From positions 1 to 13,519 of the forward strand of contig JAFMSA010000042.1 in the NCBI GenBank assembly GCA_017353855.1: DNA of 13,519 nt, written 5' to 3'. The notes under the pieces are model-generated. The model was not told the DNA's origin. It ran no database searches and saw only the letters and a program-made list of their open reading frames with translations. Source of the stretch: Alphaproteobacteria bacterium. Its GTDB lineage: Bacteria > Pseudomonadota > Alphaproteobacteria > ATCC43930 > CGMCC-115725. The position numbers and the translations under genes were made by a program. Shown here piece by piece: positions 6,749 through 13,519 of the stretch. The first letter of the stretch is position 1. Each line of letters opens with the position of its first letter.

Positions 6749-8068
6749 ATGGACGGCAACAACATGGTGACCGGGACGATGACGCTCACCGACAATCAGA
6801 GCGGAAAATCGGTTGAACTCCCGGTACTCGGCGGAACCATCGGTCCCCGGGTCATCGACATCCGCAAGCTTTATGCCCAGACAGGGCACTTCACCTACGA
6901 TCCGGGGTTCATGGCGACCGCCGCCTGCCGATCAAGCATCACTTACATCGATGGCGACGAGGGCATATTGCTGTACCGCGGCTATCCGATCGAGGAGCTC
7001 GCGGCCAAGAGTGACTTTATGGAAGTGGCCTATCTGCTGCTTTACGGCGAGTTGCCGACCGCCAAGGAGAAAGACCAGTTCGTTTATGACATCACGCATC
7101 ACACGATGGTGCATGAGCAGCTGACGACTTTCTTCCGCGGATTCCGCCGCGACGCGCACCCGATGGCGGTCATGTGCGGGGTCGTCGGGGCGCTTTCGGC
7201 GTTTTATCACGATTCGACCGACATCCATGACCCACATCAGAGAATGGTCGCGTCCTATCGTCTGATCGCCAAGATGCCGACGATAGCCGCCATGGCTTTC
7301 AAATACTCGCTCGGTCAACCGTTCATCTATCCGAAGAACTCACTGAGCTACGCCGAGAATTTCCTGCACATGGCTTGGGCGGTGCCCTGCGAGGAATATA
7401 AAGTGAGCCCAGTTCTCGCCAAGGCGATGGACCGCATCTTTATCCTGCATGCCGACCATGAGCAAAACGCGTCGACTGCGACGGTGCGCAACGCCGGATC
7501 GAGCGGCGCCAACCCGTTTGCCTGTATCGCTGCCGGCATTGCCTCGTTGTGGGGCCCGGCGCATGGCGGCGCCAATGAGGCGGTCCTCAAGATGCTGTCG
7601 AGGATCGGAGACAAATCAAATATCAAAGAGTTCCTCGACCACGTCAAAGACAAGAATGACCACGAGCTCCTGTTCGGTTTCGGTCATCGCGTTTACAAGA
7701 ACTACGATCCCCGCGCTCATGTATTGCGAGAGAGCTGCCACGAGGTGCTCGACGAGCTCGGCATCAAGGACGAGCCGCTGCTGGACCTGGCGATGGAACT
7801 CGAAAAAATCGCGCTGAACGACGATTATTTCATAAAGCGCAAGCTCTACCCGAACGTCGATTTCTATTCGGGGATCATCCTGCGGGCCATGGGGTTCCCG
7901 ACATCGATGTTTACCGTGCTATTCGCGATCGCACGTACGGTCGGTTGGGTTGCCCAGTGGACCGAGATGATCGAAGACCCCGATATGAAGATCGGTCGCC
8001 CTCGTCAATTGTTCACGGGGTCCGTGGCGCGTCATCACGTGCCGATAGACAAGCGCGTCTCGGCCTGA
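6749..8068 (+). CDS. gltA: Citrate synthase (type II, hexameric family)
   Basis: GltA condenses acetyl-CoA and oxaloacetate to citrate, the entry step of the TCA cycle. The 439 residues match the Gram-negative type II enzyme. The three catalytic residues are visible: H272 in GPAHGGANE, H313 in GFGHRVYKNYDPR and D371 in NVDFYSG. Other family blocks are ITYIDGDEGILLYRGYPIEEL, FFRGFRRDAHPM and ILHADHEQNAS. The start chosen is ATG 6749, with AGAGGTG at 6737-6742; the frame is open upstream to 6668, but that part crosses the predicted promoter and has no family similarity. ATG 6764 is a possible alternative. The N-terminal region before the helical core is of the length seen in allosteric, NADH-sensitive enzymes, though regulation cannot be proven here. 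Confidence 0.97.
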   Translation: MDGNNMVTGTMTLTDNQSGKSVELPVLGGTIGPRVIDIRKLYAQTGHFTYDPGFMATAACRSSITYIDGDEGILLYRGYPIEELAAKSDFMEVAYLLLYGELPTAKEKDQFVYDITHHTMVHEQLTTFFRGFRRDAHPMAVMCGVVGALSAFYHDSTDIHDPHQRMVASYRLIAKMPTIAAMAFKYSLGQPFIYPKNSLSYAENFLHMAWAVPCEEYKVSPVLAKAMDRIFILHADHEQNASTATVRNAGSSGANPFACIAAGIASLWGPAHGGANEAVLKMLSRIGDKSNIKEFLDHVKDKNDHELLFGFGHRVYKNYDPRAHVLRESCHEVLDELGIKDEPLLDLAMELEKIALNDDYFIKRKLYPNVDFYSGIILRAMGFPTSMFTVLFAIARTVGWVAQWTEMIEDPDMKIGRPRQLFTGSVARHHVPIDKRVSA

Positions 8069-8099
8069 CCGGCATGCGCTGTCATACTTAGACCGCTTC

Positions 8100-8152
8100 G
8101 CCGCGCGCCGAGGCAACCCCGGTCGGCACGCGGCCGGCTCGGGATTGCCGAG
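8100..8152. terminator. Convergent-gap hairpins between gltA and gloA
   Basis: Bases 8100-8111 pair with 8123-8134 as a 12-base stem with one mismatch (C8106 against A8128) around an 11-base loop. A second, smaller hairpin pairs CTCGG (8138-8142) with CCGAG (8148-8152) and is followed by TTT on the plus strand. Located between two converging genes, they could end transcription in both directions. There is no long T-run on either side. Confidence 0.5.
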
Positions 8153-8162
8153 TTTCGGCGCC

Positions 8163-8603
8163 TTAGGAACGCTCGATCAGCTCGATGCGGTAGCCGTCGG
8201 GATCTTCGATGAAGGCGATGACGGAACCGCCATGCGCCATCGGGCCGGCCGGTCGCGGGATCTTGACCCCCGCTGCGGCAAGGCGTTCGCACGCCTTATA
8301 GACATCGGGCACCGCAATCGCGAGGTGGCCAAAAGCGCTGCCCAAATTATACGGCTCGGCCTGATCCCAATTATGGGTCAGCTCGATGACGGCATTGCTG
8401 GCCTCGTCACCGTATCCGACAAACGCGAGCGTGAATTTGCCGGTCGGGTAATCGCGCTTGCGCAGCACGTTCATCCCGAGCAGGTTGCTATAGAAATGCA
8501 GTGAGGCATCGAGATCCCGCACCCGGATCATCGTGTGCAAGAGCCGGGATTTGCCGGCGTCGAGCACCGGCTTGGAGGTGTCGGCCGCTTCGGTGGTCGT
8601 CAT
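8163..8603 (-). CDS. gloA: Glyoxalase I (lactoylglutathione lyase)
   Basis: GloA isomerises the hemithioacetal of methylglyoxal and glutathione to S-lactoylglutathione, a detoxification step in the cytoplasm. The 146 residues carry both vicinal-oxygen-chelate repeats. The four metal ligands of the family are present: H23 in LLHTMIRV, E74 in VIELTHNW, H93 in GHLAIAV and E141 in YRIELIE. The short form without inserted loops resembles the nickel/cobalt-type bacterial enzymes. ATG 8603 was chosen because GGAGGA lies seven bases upstream (complement of 8611-8616); the frame remains open 13 codons further into lpxB. Its ATG overlaps the lpxB TGA as ATGA, so it is probably translated with lpxB. The glyoxalase assignment is firm; other members of the superfamily are less likely given all four ligands. 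Confidence 0.93.
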   Translation of the reverse strand: MTTTEAADTSKPVLDAGKSRLLHTMIRVRDLDASLHFYSNLLGMNVLRKRDYPTGKFTLAFVGYGDEASNAVIELTHNWDQAEPYNLGSAFGHLAIAVPDVYKACERLAAAGVKIPRPAGPMAHGGSVIAFIEDPDGYRIELIERS

Positions 8604-9811
8604 TGGAGATTCCTCCGTGCTGTGGATGGTGGACTGCCGCACCGCCGTGCGGCGACGAGCTCGAGGATCTGATCGGCAGCTCTCAGGCTCGGCGATTGTC
8701 CGCCTCCTTCGAGGCGCCTGACGGCCTCATCATACCCTTGCCGATGTGCGGCGCGAACCCGTTCGTCGCCGATCAGCTCGGCGAGCGAAGCAGCGAGCCG
8801 CTGCGGCGTGCAATTCGGCCCCAGCAGCTCGCAGACCAACGATCGTTCGAGAAGGAGATTGACGAGATTCACCTGGCGAATTTTCAGCACCCGGGCAAGG
8901 AACGCCTCGGTCAGCGGGTTCAGCCGGTAACCGACGACCATGGGCAGCCGTGCCAACGCCAATTCGAGCGCAACCGATCCCGACGCCGCCAAAGCCACGC
9001 GGCTTGCGGCGAAGGCGTCGTATTTCTCCTCCGGGCCCTCTATGACGATCGGCCTTCCCGGCCACAGACGCACCGTCTCGGCTACCGCCCGCGCGACTGT
9101 CGCGACGGTAGGAACCGCCACGCGAAACGGTCCCAGGGTGCGGTCCAGCTCGCGCAGTGCCGAGCCGAATATCGGCAGCAGGCGACGCACCTCGCCGCCG
9201 CGACTGCCCGGCAAGACCGTGATCAGCAGATCACCCGCACCCAGCCCGTGAACGGCCCGAAACCGGCTTGCGTCGCCGCGGCCGGCCCCACTTTCGAGCA
9301 CCGGATGACCGACATAGCCGCAGGAGAGCCCGACCCGCTCGAAATAAGGCGGCTCGAACGGCAACAGGGTCATCAGATGGTCATACCAGCGCGCCATCCG
9401 CCGCGCCCGGCCGGCCCGCCACGCCCAAACCATGGGGGCGACGTAATGAATGAGCAGCGGGGTTTCGCCATAGCGCCGCAGCCGCTGCGCGACCCGCCAG
9501 CTGAATCCGGAACTGTCGATCGTCACGACGGCATCGGGGCGCAGCGTGCGGATCGCGTTCACGGTCTCGCGCACGTGACGAAATATCACCGGTGCTCGCG
9601 GCAGCACTTCGACCACGCCCATGATTGCCAGCTCGGCGAGCGGAACGAGGCTCTCCAACCCCTGTTCGCGCATGCGCTCGCCGCCGATCCCGGCGACCCG
9701 CAACCTGCCTTCGGTGCGCTCACGCAATGCGGCGATCAACGCACCGCCCAGTGCATCGCCCGAGGGCTCTCCGGTAACAATAAAGATGAACGTCGTTGCG
9801 GCTGCACTCAC
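8600..9811 (-). CDS. lpxB: Lipid-A-disaccharide synthase LpxB
   Basis: LpxB is a GT19 glycosyltransferase at the inner membrane. It joins UDP-2,3-diacylglucosamine to lipid X to form the tetraacyl disaccharide. The 403 residues compare with about 380-390 in the family; the extra length is at the C-terminus (ARRCGSPPSTARRNLQ). Motifs are GEPSGD (14-19), MGVVEVLPR (64-72), the IDSSGF segment with D99 at the proposed catalytic aspartate, YVAPMVWAWR (123-132), YVGHP (166-170), LPGSRGGEV (200-208), SGSVALELA and VNLLLER. The start is GTG at 9811, overlapping the lpxI stop as GTGA; no better start gives the family N-terminus. It depends on LpxI upstream for lipid X and overlaps gloA downstream. Confidence 0.96.
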   Translation of the reverse strand: MSAAATTFIFIVTGEPSGDALGGALIAALRERTEGRLRVAGIGGERMREQGLESLVPLAELAIMGVVEVLPRAPVIFRHVRETVNAIRTLRPDAVVTIDSSGFSWRVAQRLRRYGETPLLIHYVAPMVWAWRAGRARRMARWYDHLMTLLPFEPPYFERVGLSCGYVGHPVLESGAGRGDASRFRAVHGLGAGDLLITVLPGSRGGEVRRLLPIFGSALRELDRTLGPFRVAVPTVATVARAVAETVRLWPGRPIVIEGPEEKYDAFAASRVALAASGSVALELALARLPMVVGYRLNPLTEAFLARVLKIRQVNLVNLLLERSLVCELLGPNCTPQRLAASLAELIGDERVRAAHRQGYDEAVRRLEGGGQSPSLRAADQILELVAARRCGSPPSTARRNLQ

Positions 9812-10626
9812 GATCGCCCGATGCCGACCACGAACAACTCTGCGCGATCGGCCACACGGACGACCTCGTCGCGGTCGAGCACGATCGTGGCACCGGCCTC
9901 GATGGCGATGCCTCTCAACCCGGTTTCGGCGGCCAAGAGCACGGTTTGCGACCCTATCGTCGGGCGGTCGGCGCGGCGCTCCTGACCCGGCTTCTCGATC
10001 TTGACGAGCACGCCGCCGGGACCTTCCCGGCGGAGCACTCCGCAGCGTCGCAGCAGCTCATCGGTTCCTTCGATGGCTTCGACGCCGAGCACCAGGCCCT
10101 GCTGCACAACAACGGCCTGACCGACATCGAGAGCACCCAGCGAACGAGCGATGCGCAGCCCGTGCTCGATGTCTGCCGTCGATTGCGCATCGGGACGGAT
10201 CCGGCCCAGCGGCCCTGCCGGCACCAAAGCGCCGTCGAGCAGCTGATCGGCGCCGATGACGCGAAACCCTTCCGCCTCGAGTTCGCCGATCACCGCCGAG
10301 AGGAGGCCGTCGTCGCCGAGCGCTCGATATCCGGTACGCGCAAACAGCTTGGCTGCCCGCCAGTCCGGCCGCAGGCTCGCGAATGACGGGCGCCGGATGC
10401 CGCCCGCCAATACCAGCTCGCTCACGTTATTTGCGCGCAGCAGGCCAAGGCCCGTCGCGGCGGCCCCGATGCGGCACCAGGCGTGCGAAACGCCGCGGAC
10501 CGTATCCGGCTCGGCTGCCCCTTCGAGGGCCAGGACAAAAATATCGCGACCGGCGGCCTGACAGGCTTCAACAAGGCGCCGCGGCAAGACGCCGCTTCCG
10601 GCGACGATCCCGAGCCTACCCGCCAT
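9808..10626 (-). CDS. lpxI: UDP-2,3-diacylglucosamine pyrophosphatase LpxI
   Basis: LpxI hydrolyses UDP-2,3-diacylglucosamine to lipid X and UMP, replacing the unrelated LpxH of E. coli and attacking the alpha phosphorus. It was first characterised in Caulobacter. The 272-residue product has the family N-terminus GRLGIVAGSGVLPRRL, then LVLAGGIRRPS (71-81), GDDGLLSAVI (104-113), QAVVVQQGLVLGVEAIEGTDELL (starting at 170) and the conserved DRPTIGSQT (220-228), whose D220 probably matches the essential aspartate of the Caulobacter enzyme. ATG 10626 was chosen because it starts the family sequence and has AAGGGA just upstream; an earlier in-frame start lies deep inside lpxA. It overlaps the lpxA end by 11 bases and the lpxB start by 4. 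Confidence 0.96.
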   Translation of the reverse strand: MAGRLGIVAGSGVLPRRLVEACQAAGRDIFVLALEGAAEPDTVRGVSHAWCRIGAAATGLGLLRANNVSELVLAGGIRRPSFASLRPDWRAAKLFARTGYRALGDDGLLSAVIGELEAEGFRVIGADQLLDGALVPAGPLGRIRPDAQSTADIEHGLRIARSLGALDVGQAVVVQQGLVLGVEAIEGTDELLRRCGVLRREGPGGVLVKIEKPGQERRADRPTIGSQTVLLAAETGLRGIAIEAGATIVLDRDEVVRVADRAELFVVGIGRS

Positions 10627-11416
10627 TGGTTCCCTTGGGCTGGCAGATGGCGCGGTTCGAATCGGCGCGGATGAAGTCGACGATATCCTCGACCGGTCCG
10701 ATGCCGCGAAAGCGTTCGGCGGTTTCGTTGACACGATCGCTCAACGTCCCGTCCGAGGAGAACAGGAATTGATAGGCGGTGCGCAGGCCCTGAATGTCCT
10801 CGCGGCTGAAGCCTCGGCGCTGCATTCCGATGATGTTCAGCCCGTAAAGCCGCGCCCGGTCGCCCATGACCTGACCATAGGGAATAACGTCGCGCTCCAC
10901 ACCCGACATGCCGCCGATCATCGCGTGCTTGCCGATCCGCACATATTGGTGGACCGCGCACAGGCCGCCGAGAATGGCGCAGTCGTCGATAACGACGTGA
11001 CCGGCGAGCGTGGCGTTGTTTGCCATGATCACGTGATTGCCGATCTGGCAATCATGCGCGACATGGGCGCCGACCATGAAGAGGCAATCGTCCCCGATCC
11101 GCGTGAGCATACCGCCGCCCTCAGTACCGGGGTTCATCGTCACATACTCGCGGATCGTGTTATTTTTTCCGATCACGAGCACGGATGGCTCGCCTCGATA
11201 TTTGAGGTCCTGCGGCTCGAGCCCGATGGAGGCGAAAGGGAAGATGCGTGTACCCTCGCCCACTGTCGTGCGGCCGTCCACGACGGCGTGTGGGCGCAGC
11301 GCGACCCCGGCGCCCAGCACCACCTCCTCGCCGACGATGCAATAGGGTCCGACGACGACATCGTCAGCGAGCTTCGCCCCCGGCGCCACAATGGCCGTGG
11401 GGTGGATGTTCGGCAT
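10616..11416 (-). CDS. lpxA: UDP-N-acetylglucosamine O-acyltransferase LpxA
   Basis: LpxA transfers a 3-hydroxyacyl chain from ACP to the 3-OH of UDP-GlcNAc, the first step of lipid A synthesis, in the cytoplasm. The 266 residues match the family. Hexapeptide repeats forming a left-handed beta-helix run from about residue 5 to 190, followed by a helical C-terminus. The catalytic base H121 lies in AHVAHDCQIGN (H125 in E. coli). LKYRGEPS (71-78) and GLNIIGMQRRGF (192-203) are family signatures. At the acyl-chain ruler position the residue is G169, as in the C14-selective E. coli enzyme. The start ATG is 12 bases after the fabZ stop, without a strong ribosome binding site, which suggests coupling. 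The end overlaps lpxI. Confidence 0.97.
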   Translation of the reverse strand: MPNIHPTAIVAPGAKLADDVVVGPYCIVGEEVVLGAGVALRPHAVVDGRTTVGEGTRIFPFASIGLEPQDLKYRGEPSVLVIGKNNTIREYVTMNPGTEGGGMLTRIGDDCLFMVGAHVAHDCQIGNHVIMANNATLAGHVVIDDCAILGGLCAVHQYVRIGKHAMIGGMSGVERDVIPYGQVMGDRARLYGLNIIGMQRRGFSREDIQGLRTAYQFLFSSDGTLSDRVNETAERFRGIGPVEDIVDFIRADSNRAICQPKGTNGG

Positions 11417-11428
11417 GAGGCGGCTCGT

Positions 11429-11899
11429 CTAATCGTCCAGGATCATCGCGGCAAAAATGGCCTCGGCCATCACCTTGTCCCCGACCTTGGCCTGGCCTTC
11501 GAACTTCCAGACATTGCCGCGGTTGCGCTGCTTGATCACGCGGACGTCGAGACGGTCTCCCGGAAAGACGGGGCGGCGAAAGCGCGCATGATCGACGCTC
11601 ATGAAATAGACGAGCTTGCCTTCCGACTCCGGACCGAGCGTGTGAACGACGAGTACCGCTGCGGTCTGGGCCATCGCTTCAATGATCAGAACGCCCGGCA
11701 TCACCGGACGCACCGGGAAATGACCCTGAAAATAATTTTCGTTTATCGTGAGGTTCTTGATGCCGGTCGCCCGCTCGTTGGCAACCACGTCGACAACTCT
11801 GTCGATCATCAAAAACGGGTGACGATGCGGGATCATCTCCATGATCCGCCGAATGTCGATCTGGGTGCCCTGATCCGCCGCGCAGGCCCGATCGATCAT
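11429..11899 (-). CDS. fabZ: 3-hydroxyacyl-ACP dehydratase FabZ
   Basis: FabZ dehydrates 3-hydroxyacyl-ACP to trans-2-enoyl-ACP in fatty acid elongation. The 156-residue hot-dog protein shows IPHRHPFLMIDRV (23-35), the catalytic histidine H60 in QGHFPVRPVMPG and the catalytic glutamate E74 in IIEAMAQ, with VDHARFRRPVFPGD (102-115) after it. ATG 11899 overlaps the lpxD stop as ATGA and is preceded by AAGGACAGG, so it was preferred over the longer open frame that runs back into lpxD. Its place between lpxD and lpxA is widely conserved in Proteobacteria. It competes with LpxA and LpxD for hydroxyacyl-ACP, so co-expression balances phospholipid against lipid A. Confidence 0.97.
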   Translation of the reverse strand: MIDRACAADQGTQIDIRRIMEMIPHRHPFLMIDRVVDVVANERATGIKNLTINENYFQGHFPVRPVMPGVLIIEAMAQTAAVLVVHTLGPESEGKLVYFMSVDHARFRRPVFPGDRLDVRVIKQRNRGNVWKFEGQAKVGDKVMAEAIFAAMILDD

Positions 11900-12921
11900 T
11901 GCCTGTCCTTCTTTTTCGCAAGACGTTGCAGCACCGCGGTCTGCCTCATGAAGTCGCTGAGGGGGACCGCCGGGCTGCCGCACACCGTCTCTCCGGCCGG
12001 GACGTCCCGCATGAGGCCGCTCTTGGCGGCGATTCTCGCCGCCTTCCCGATGTGCAGATGGCCGGCGAGCCCGCCTTGTCCCCCGACCATGACAAAGTCA
12101 TCGAGCTTCGTGCTCCCGGAAATGCCGACCTGACCGGCGAGGATGCAGCAGCGACCAAGCGTCACGTTGTGCCCGATCTGAACCAGATTATCAATCATGG
12201 AACCCGGGCCGATGATCGTATCGGGACCGGATCCGCGATCGATCGTCGTGTTTGCCCCGATGTCCACATCGTCGCCGATGAGCACGCGCCCGAGTTGCGG
12301 CACTTTTATCGGCGCCTTGGGATCGGGGGCAAATCCAAAGCCGTCTTGCCCGATCCGGACACCCGGATGGAGCACGACGCGTGAGCCGATCAGGCAGTGG
12401 CTGAGCGTGACATTGGCGCCGATCCGGCAATCATCCCCGATCTCCACACCGGCAGCGATCACAGTATTCGCGCCGATGCAGCACCGCCGCCCGAGCCGCA
12501 CCCGAGGCTCGATGACGACATTGGGCCCGATATCGCAATCCTCGGGCACCTCGGCCGCCGGATCGACGATCGCGGTCGGCGACCTGCGCGCAATGACCGC
12601 GGCGCGCGGATAAAAGGCCTGGGCAGCCAGAGCATATGCCTTATAGGGTTCGCGGCTGACGAGCAGCGCCATCCCGGGCGGGGCGTGTTCGATCGTCTTT
12701 TCGTCAACAAAGGCCGCACCGGCGCGAGAGCGGCAGAAAGCCTCGATATATCTCCGGTTCTCAAGAAAACTGACGTCCTCCGCACCGGCGGCGTCGAGCG
12801 GCGCCACATCGTGGCAGAGCCGTCCGCCTCGCTCCGGATCGAGTAACCGCGCTCCGCTCAAGGCCGATAACGCAGCGAGCGTAAACGGTCCGGCTCGCGT
12901 GAAGAAGCGTGGATCGGCCAT
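11896..12921 (-). CDS. lpxD: UDP-3-O-(3-hydroxyacyl)glucosamine N-acyltransferase LpxD
   Basis: LpxD adds the second 3-hydroxyacyl chain, to the 2-amino group of UDP-3-O-acylglucosamine. The 341 residues fit the family. The N-terminal uridine-binding domain spans about residues 1-105, with PLDAAGAEDVSFLENRRY (41-58). Left-handed beta-helix hexapeptides run from about 115 to 310, with IGQDGFGFAPD (190-200) and the catalytic histidine H251 in VQIGHNV. The C-terminal helix ends in a lysine-rich tail. The ATG is 30 bases after the stop of the Skp-family gene, with only a weak GAGCGAG upstream. It overlaps fabZ at its end by four bases. Confidence 0.97.
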   Translation of the reverse strand: MADPRFFTRAGPFTLAALSALSGARLLDPERGGRLCHDVAPLDAAGAEDVSFLENRRYIEAFCRSRAGAAFVDEKTIEHAPPGMALLVSREPYKAYALAAQAFYPRAAVIARRSPTAIVDPAAEVPEDCDIGPNVVIEPRVRLGRRCCIGANTVIAAGVEIGDDCRIGANVTLSHCLIGSRVVLHPGVRIGQDGFGFAPDPKAPIKVPQLGRVLIGDDVDIGANTTIDRGSGPDTIIGPGSMIDNLVQIGHNVTLGRCCILAGQVGISGSTKLDDFVMVGGQGGLAGHLHIGKAARIAAKSGLMRDVPAGETVCGSPAVPLSDFMRQTAVLQRLAKKKDRQ

Positions 12922-12951
12922 CCGGGCTCGCTCGCGCTGGACCGTCCCGCC

Positions 12952-13519
12952 TTATTTTTTCTTGGATTTGGGGGTTGCGCTGGAGGCGGCGGGTTGCTCC
13001 GGGGCGGGAGCGGCGGCAGCAGGAGGCGGCGTCGGTTTTACGAAGTTGACGCTCAACACCGGCATTTGCTCGTCCAGCTTCTGCAGGACCTCATCCGTGA
13101 CATCAAAAGACTGGTCGAACAGCACCAGATCGGCACGCTGGAATACCAGATTGGCCTTTCGCTGCTTCGCGATATCCGCGATGATTTTCAGCATTTGGTC
13201 CTGGATTTTGGAAAGCGCCTCGCCATTGGACTTCTCGAGCGCCTGCCGCTTACCTTGAACATTGCGCTCCAGATCGTTGACCTTTTGCTGGAACTCTCGC
13301 CCCTTTTGATTTAGCGCATCCGCGGAAAGCGAGGCCTGCTGACGCTGCAATGCATCCCGCTCGGCACGCAGCGCCTCTTCCTGCCGCGAAATCTCCTTCG
13401 TGTATTCGGCGCGCTTCTTCTCGATCTGGCCCCGCACCATCTTGGCGGCTTTCGAATTCTGCAGCAGCGCCTGCACATCGACGACCATGACGGTCAGAGG
13501 GGTGCCCGACATTGCCGCC
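12952..13519 (-). CDS. Periplasmic outer-membrane-protein chaperone, Skp/OmpH family (5' partial)
   Basis: Skp/OmpH chaperones hold unfolded outer-membrane proteins in the periplasm as coiled-coil trimers. The visible part starts with VMVVDVQALLQNSKAAKMV, the family's first strand and helix. A long charged helix pair rich in Lys, Glu and Gln follows (about residues 25-120 counted from the ATG at 13512), then the returning strand NLVFQRADLVLF. The C-terminus is a Pro/Ala stretch ending in KSKKK. No signal peptide follows the ATG at 13512, and the codons before it read Ala-Ala in frame to the window edge. The true start with signal peptide is therefore very likely off the window. It lies directly before lpxD, as in many Proteobacteria, where bamA often lies further upstream. 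Confidence 0.9.
   Translation of the reverse strand, partial: AAMSGTPLTVMVVDVQALLQNSKAAKMVRGQIEKKRAEYTKEISRQEEALRAERDALQRQQASLSADALNQKGREFQQKVNDLERNVQGKRQALEKSNGEALSKIQDQMLKIIADIAKQRKANLVFQRADLVLFDQSFDVTDEVLQKLDEQMPVLSVNFVKPTPPPAAAAPAPEQPAASSATPKSKKK

Noticed and set aside
8069..8162. Small gene or RNA in the gltA-gloA convergent gap
   Set aside because: Only hairpin-forming sequence is seen, which fits terminators better than a gene.
8501..9985. 494-codon plus-strand open frame opposite lpxB
   Set aside because: The minus strand encodes LpxB with all motifs. The plus-strand product is Arg/Pro/Gln-rich and crosses gene borders, as expected of a shadow frame.
10769..12133. 454-codon plus-strand open frame opposite lpxA and fabZ
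   Set aside because: It spans three real minus-strand genes and shows only mirror-image composition of the hexapeptide repeats.
10616..12921. Repeated hexapeptide-like pattern in DNA of lpxA and lpxD as a DNA repeat array
   Set aside because: The periodicity comes from the beta-helix hexapeptides of the two acyltransferases; the DNA itself is not repeated.

Overview
This GC-rich window reads as housekeeping chromosome of an alphaproteobacterium, most likely Rhodospirillales-like. The order trp–moaC–moeA–lexA, the direct-repeat SOS box GAAC-N7-GAAC upstream of lexA, an HIGG-type glutamyl-tRNA synthetase and LpxI (rather than LpxH) in the lipid A operon all point that way. Genus cannot be called from sequence alone. 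I see no mobile element, CRISPR array, tRNA, rRNA or phage remnant, and no stretch over 300 bases without a gene. I did not find a new multi-gene system; the oddities are gene fusion, gene order and leader architecture.

Left part, plus strand (1-3260): the 3' part of trpC runs without a stop codon into moaC, giving one reading frame for tryptophan synthesis and molybdenum cofactor synthesis. moeA follows through a GTGA overlap. lexA comes after a 110-base gap with its own promoter and an overlapping LexA box, and is followed by two perfect back-to-back hairpins.

Middle, plus strand (3261-8068): an AlkK/DmdB-like acyl-CoA synthetase stands alone between two non-coding gaps. Next is gltX (glutamyl-tRNA synthetase), preceded by a possible five-codon leader ORF, then gltA (citrate synthase) with a good sigma70-like promoter. 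A short convergent gap with hairpins (8069-8162) separates this half from the next.

Right part, minus strand (8163-13519), transcribed right to left: a periplasmic chaperone of the Skp/OmpH family (5' end off the window), lpxD, fabZ, lpxA, lpxI, lpxB and gloA. This is the outer-membrane and lipid A operon. LpxA, LpxD, LpxI and LpxB carry out the first acylation, the second acylation, the pyrophosphate cleavage and the disaccharide synthesis. FabZ shares the hydroxyacyl-ACP pool with LpxA and LpxD, and Skp escorts outer-membrane proteins. Genes overlap by 4-11 bases or are 12-30 bases apart, so tight co-translation is expected. A glyoxalase I gene is coupled to the end of lpxB.
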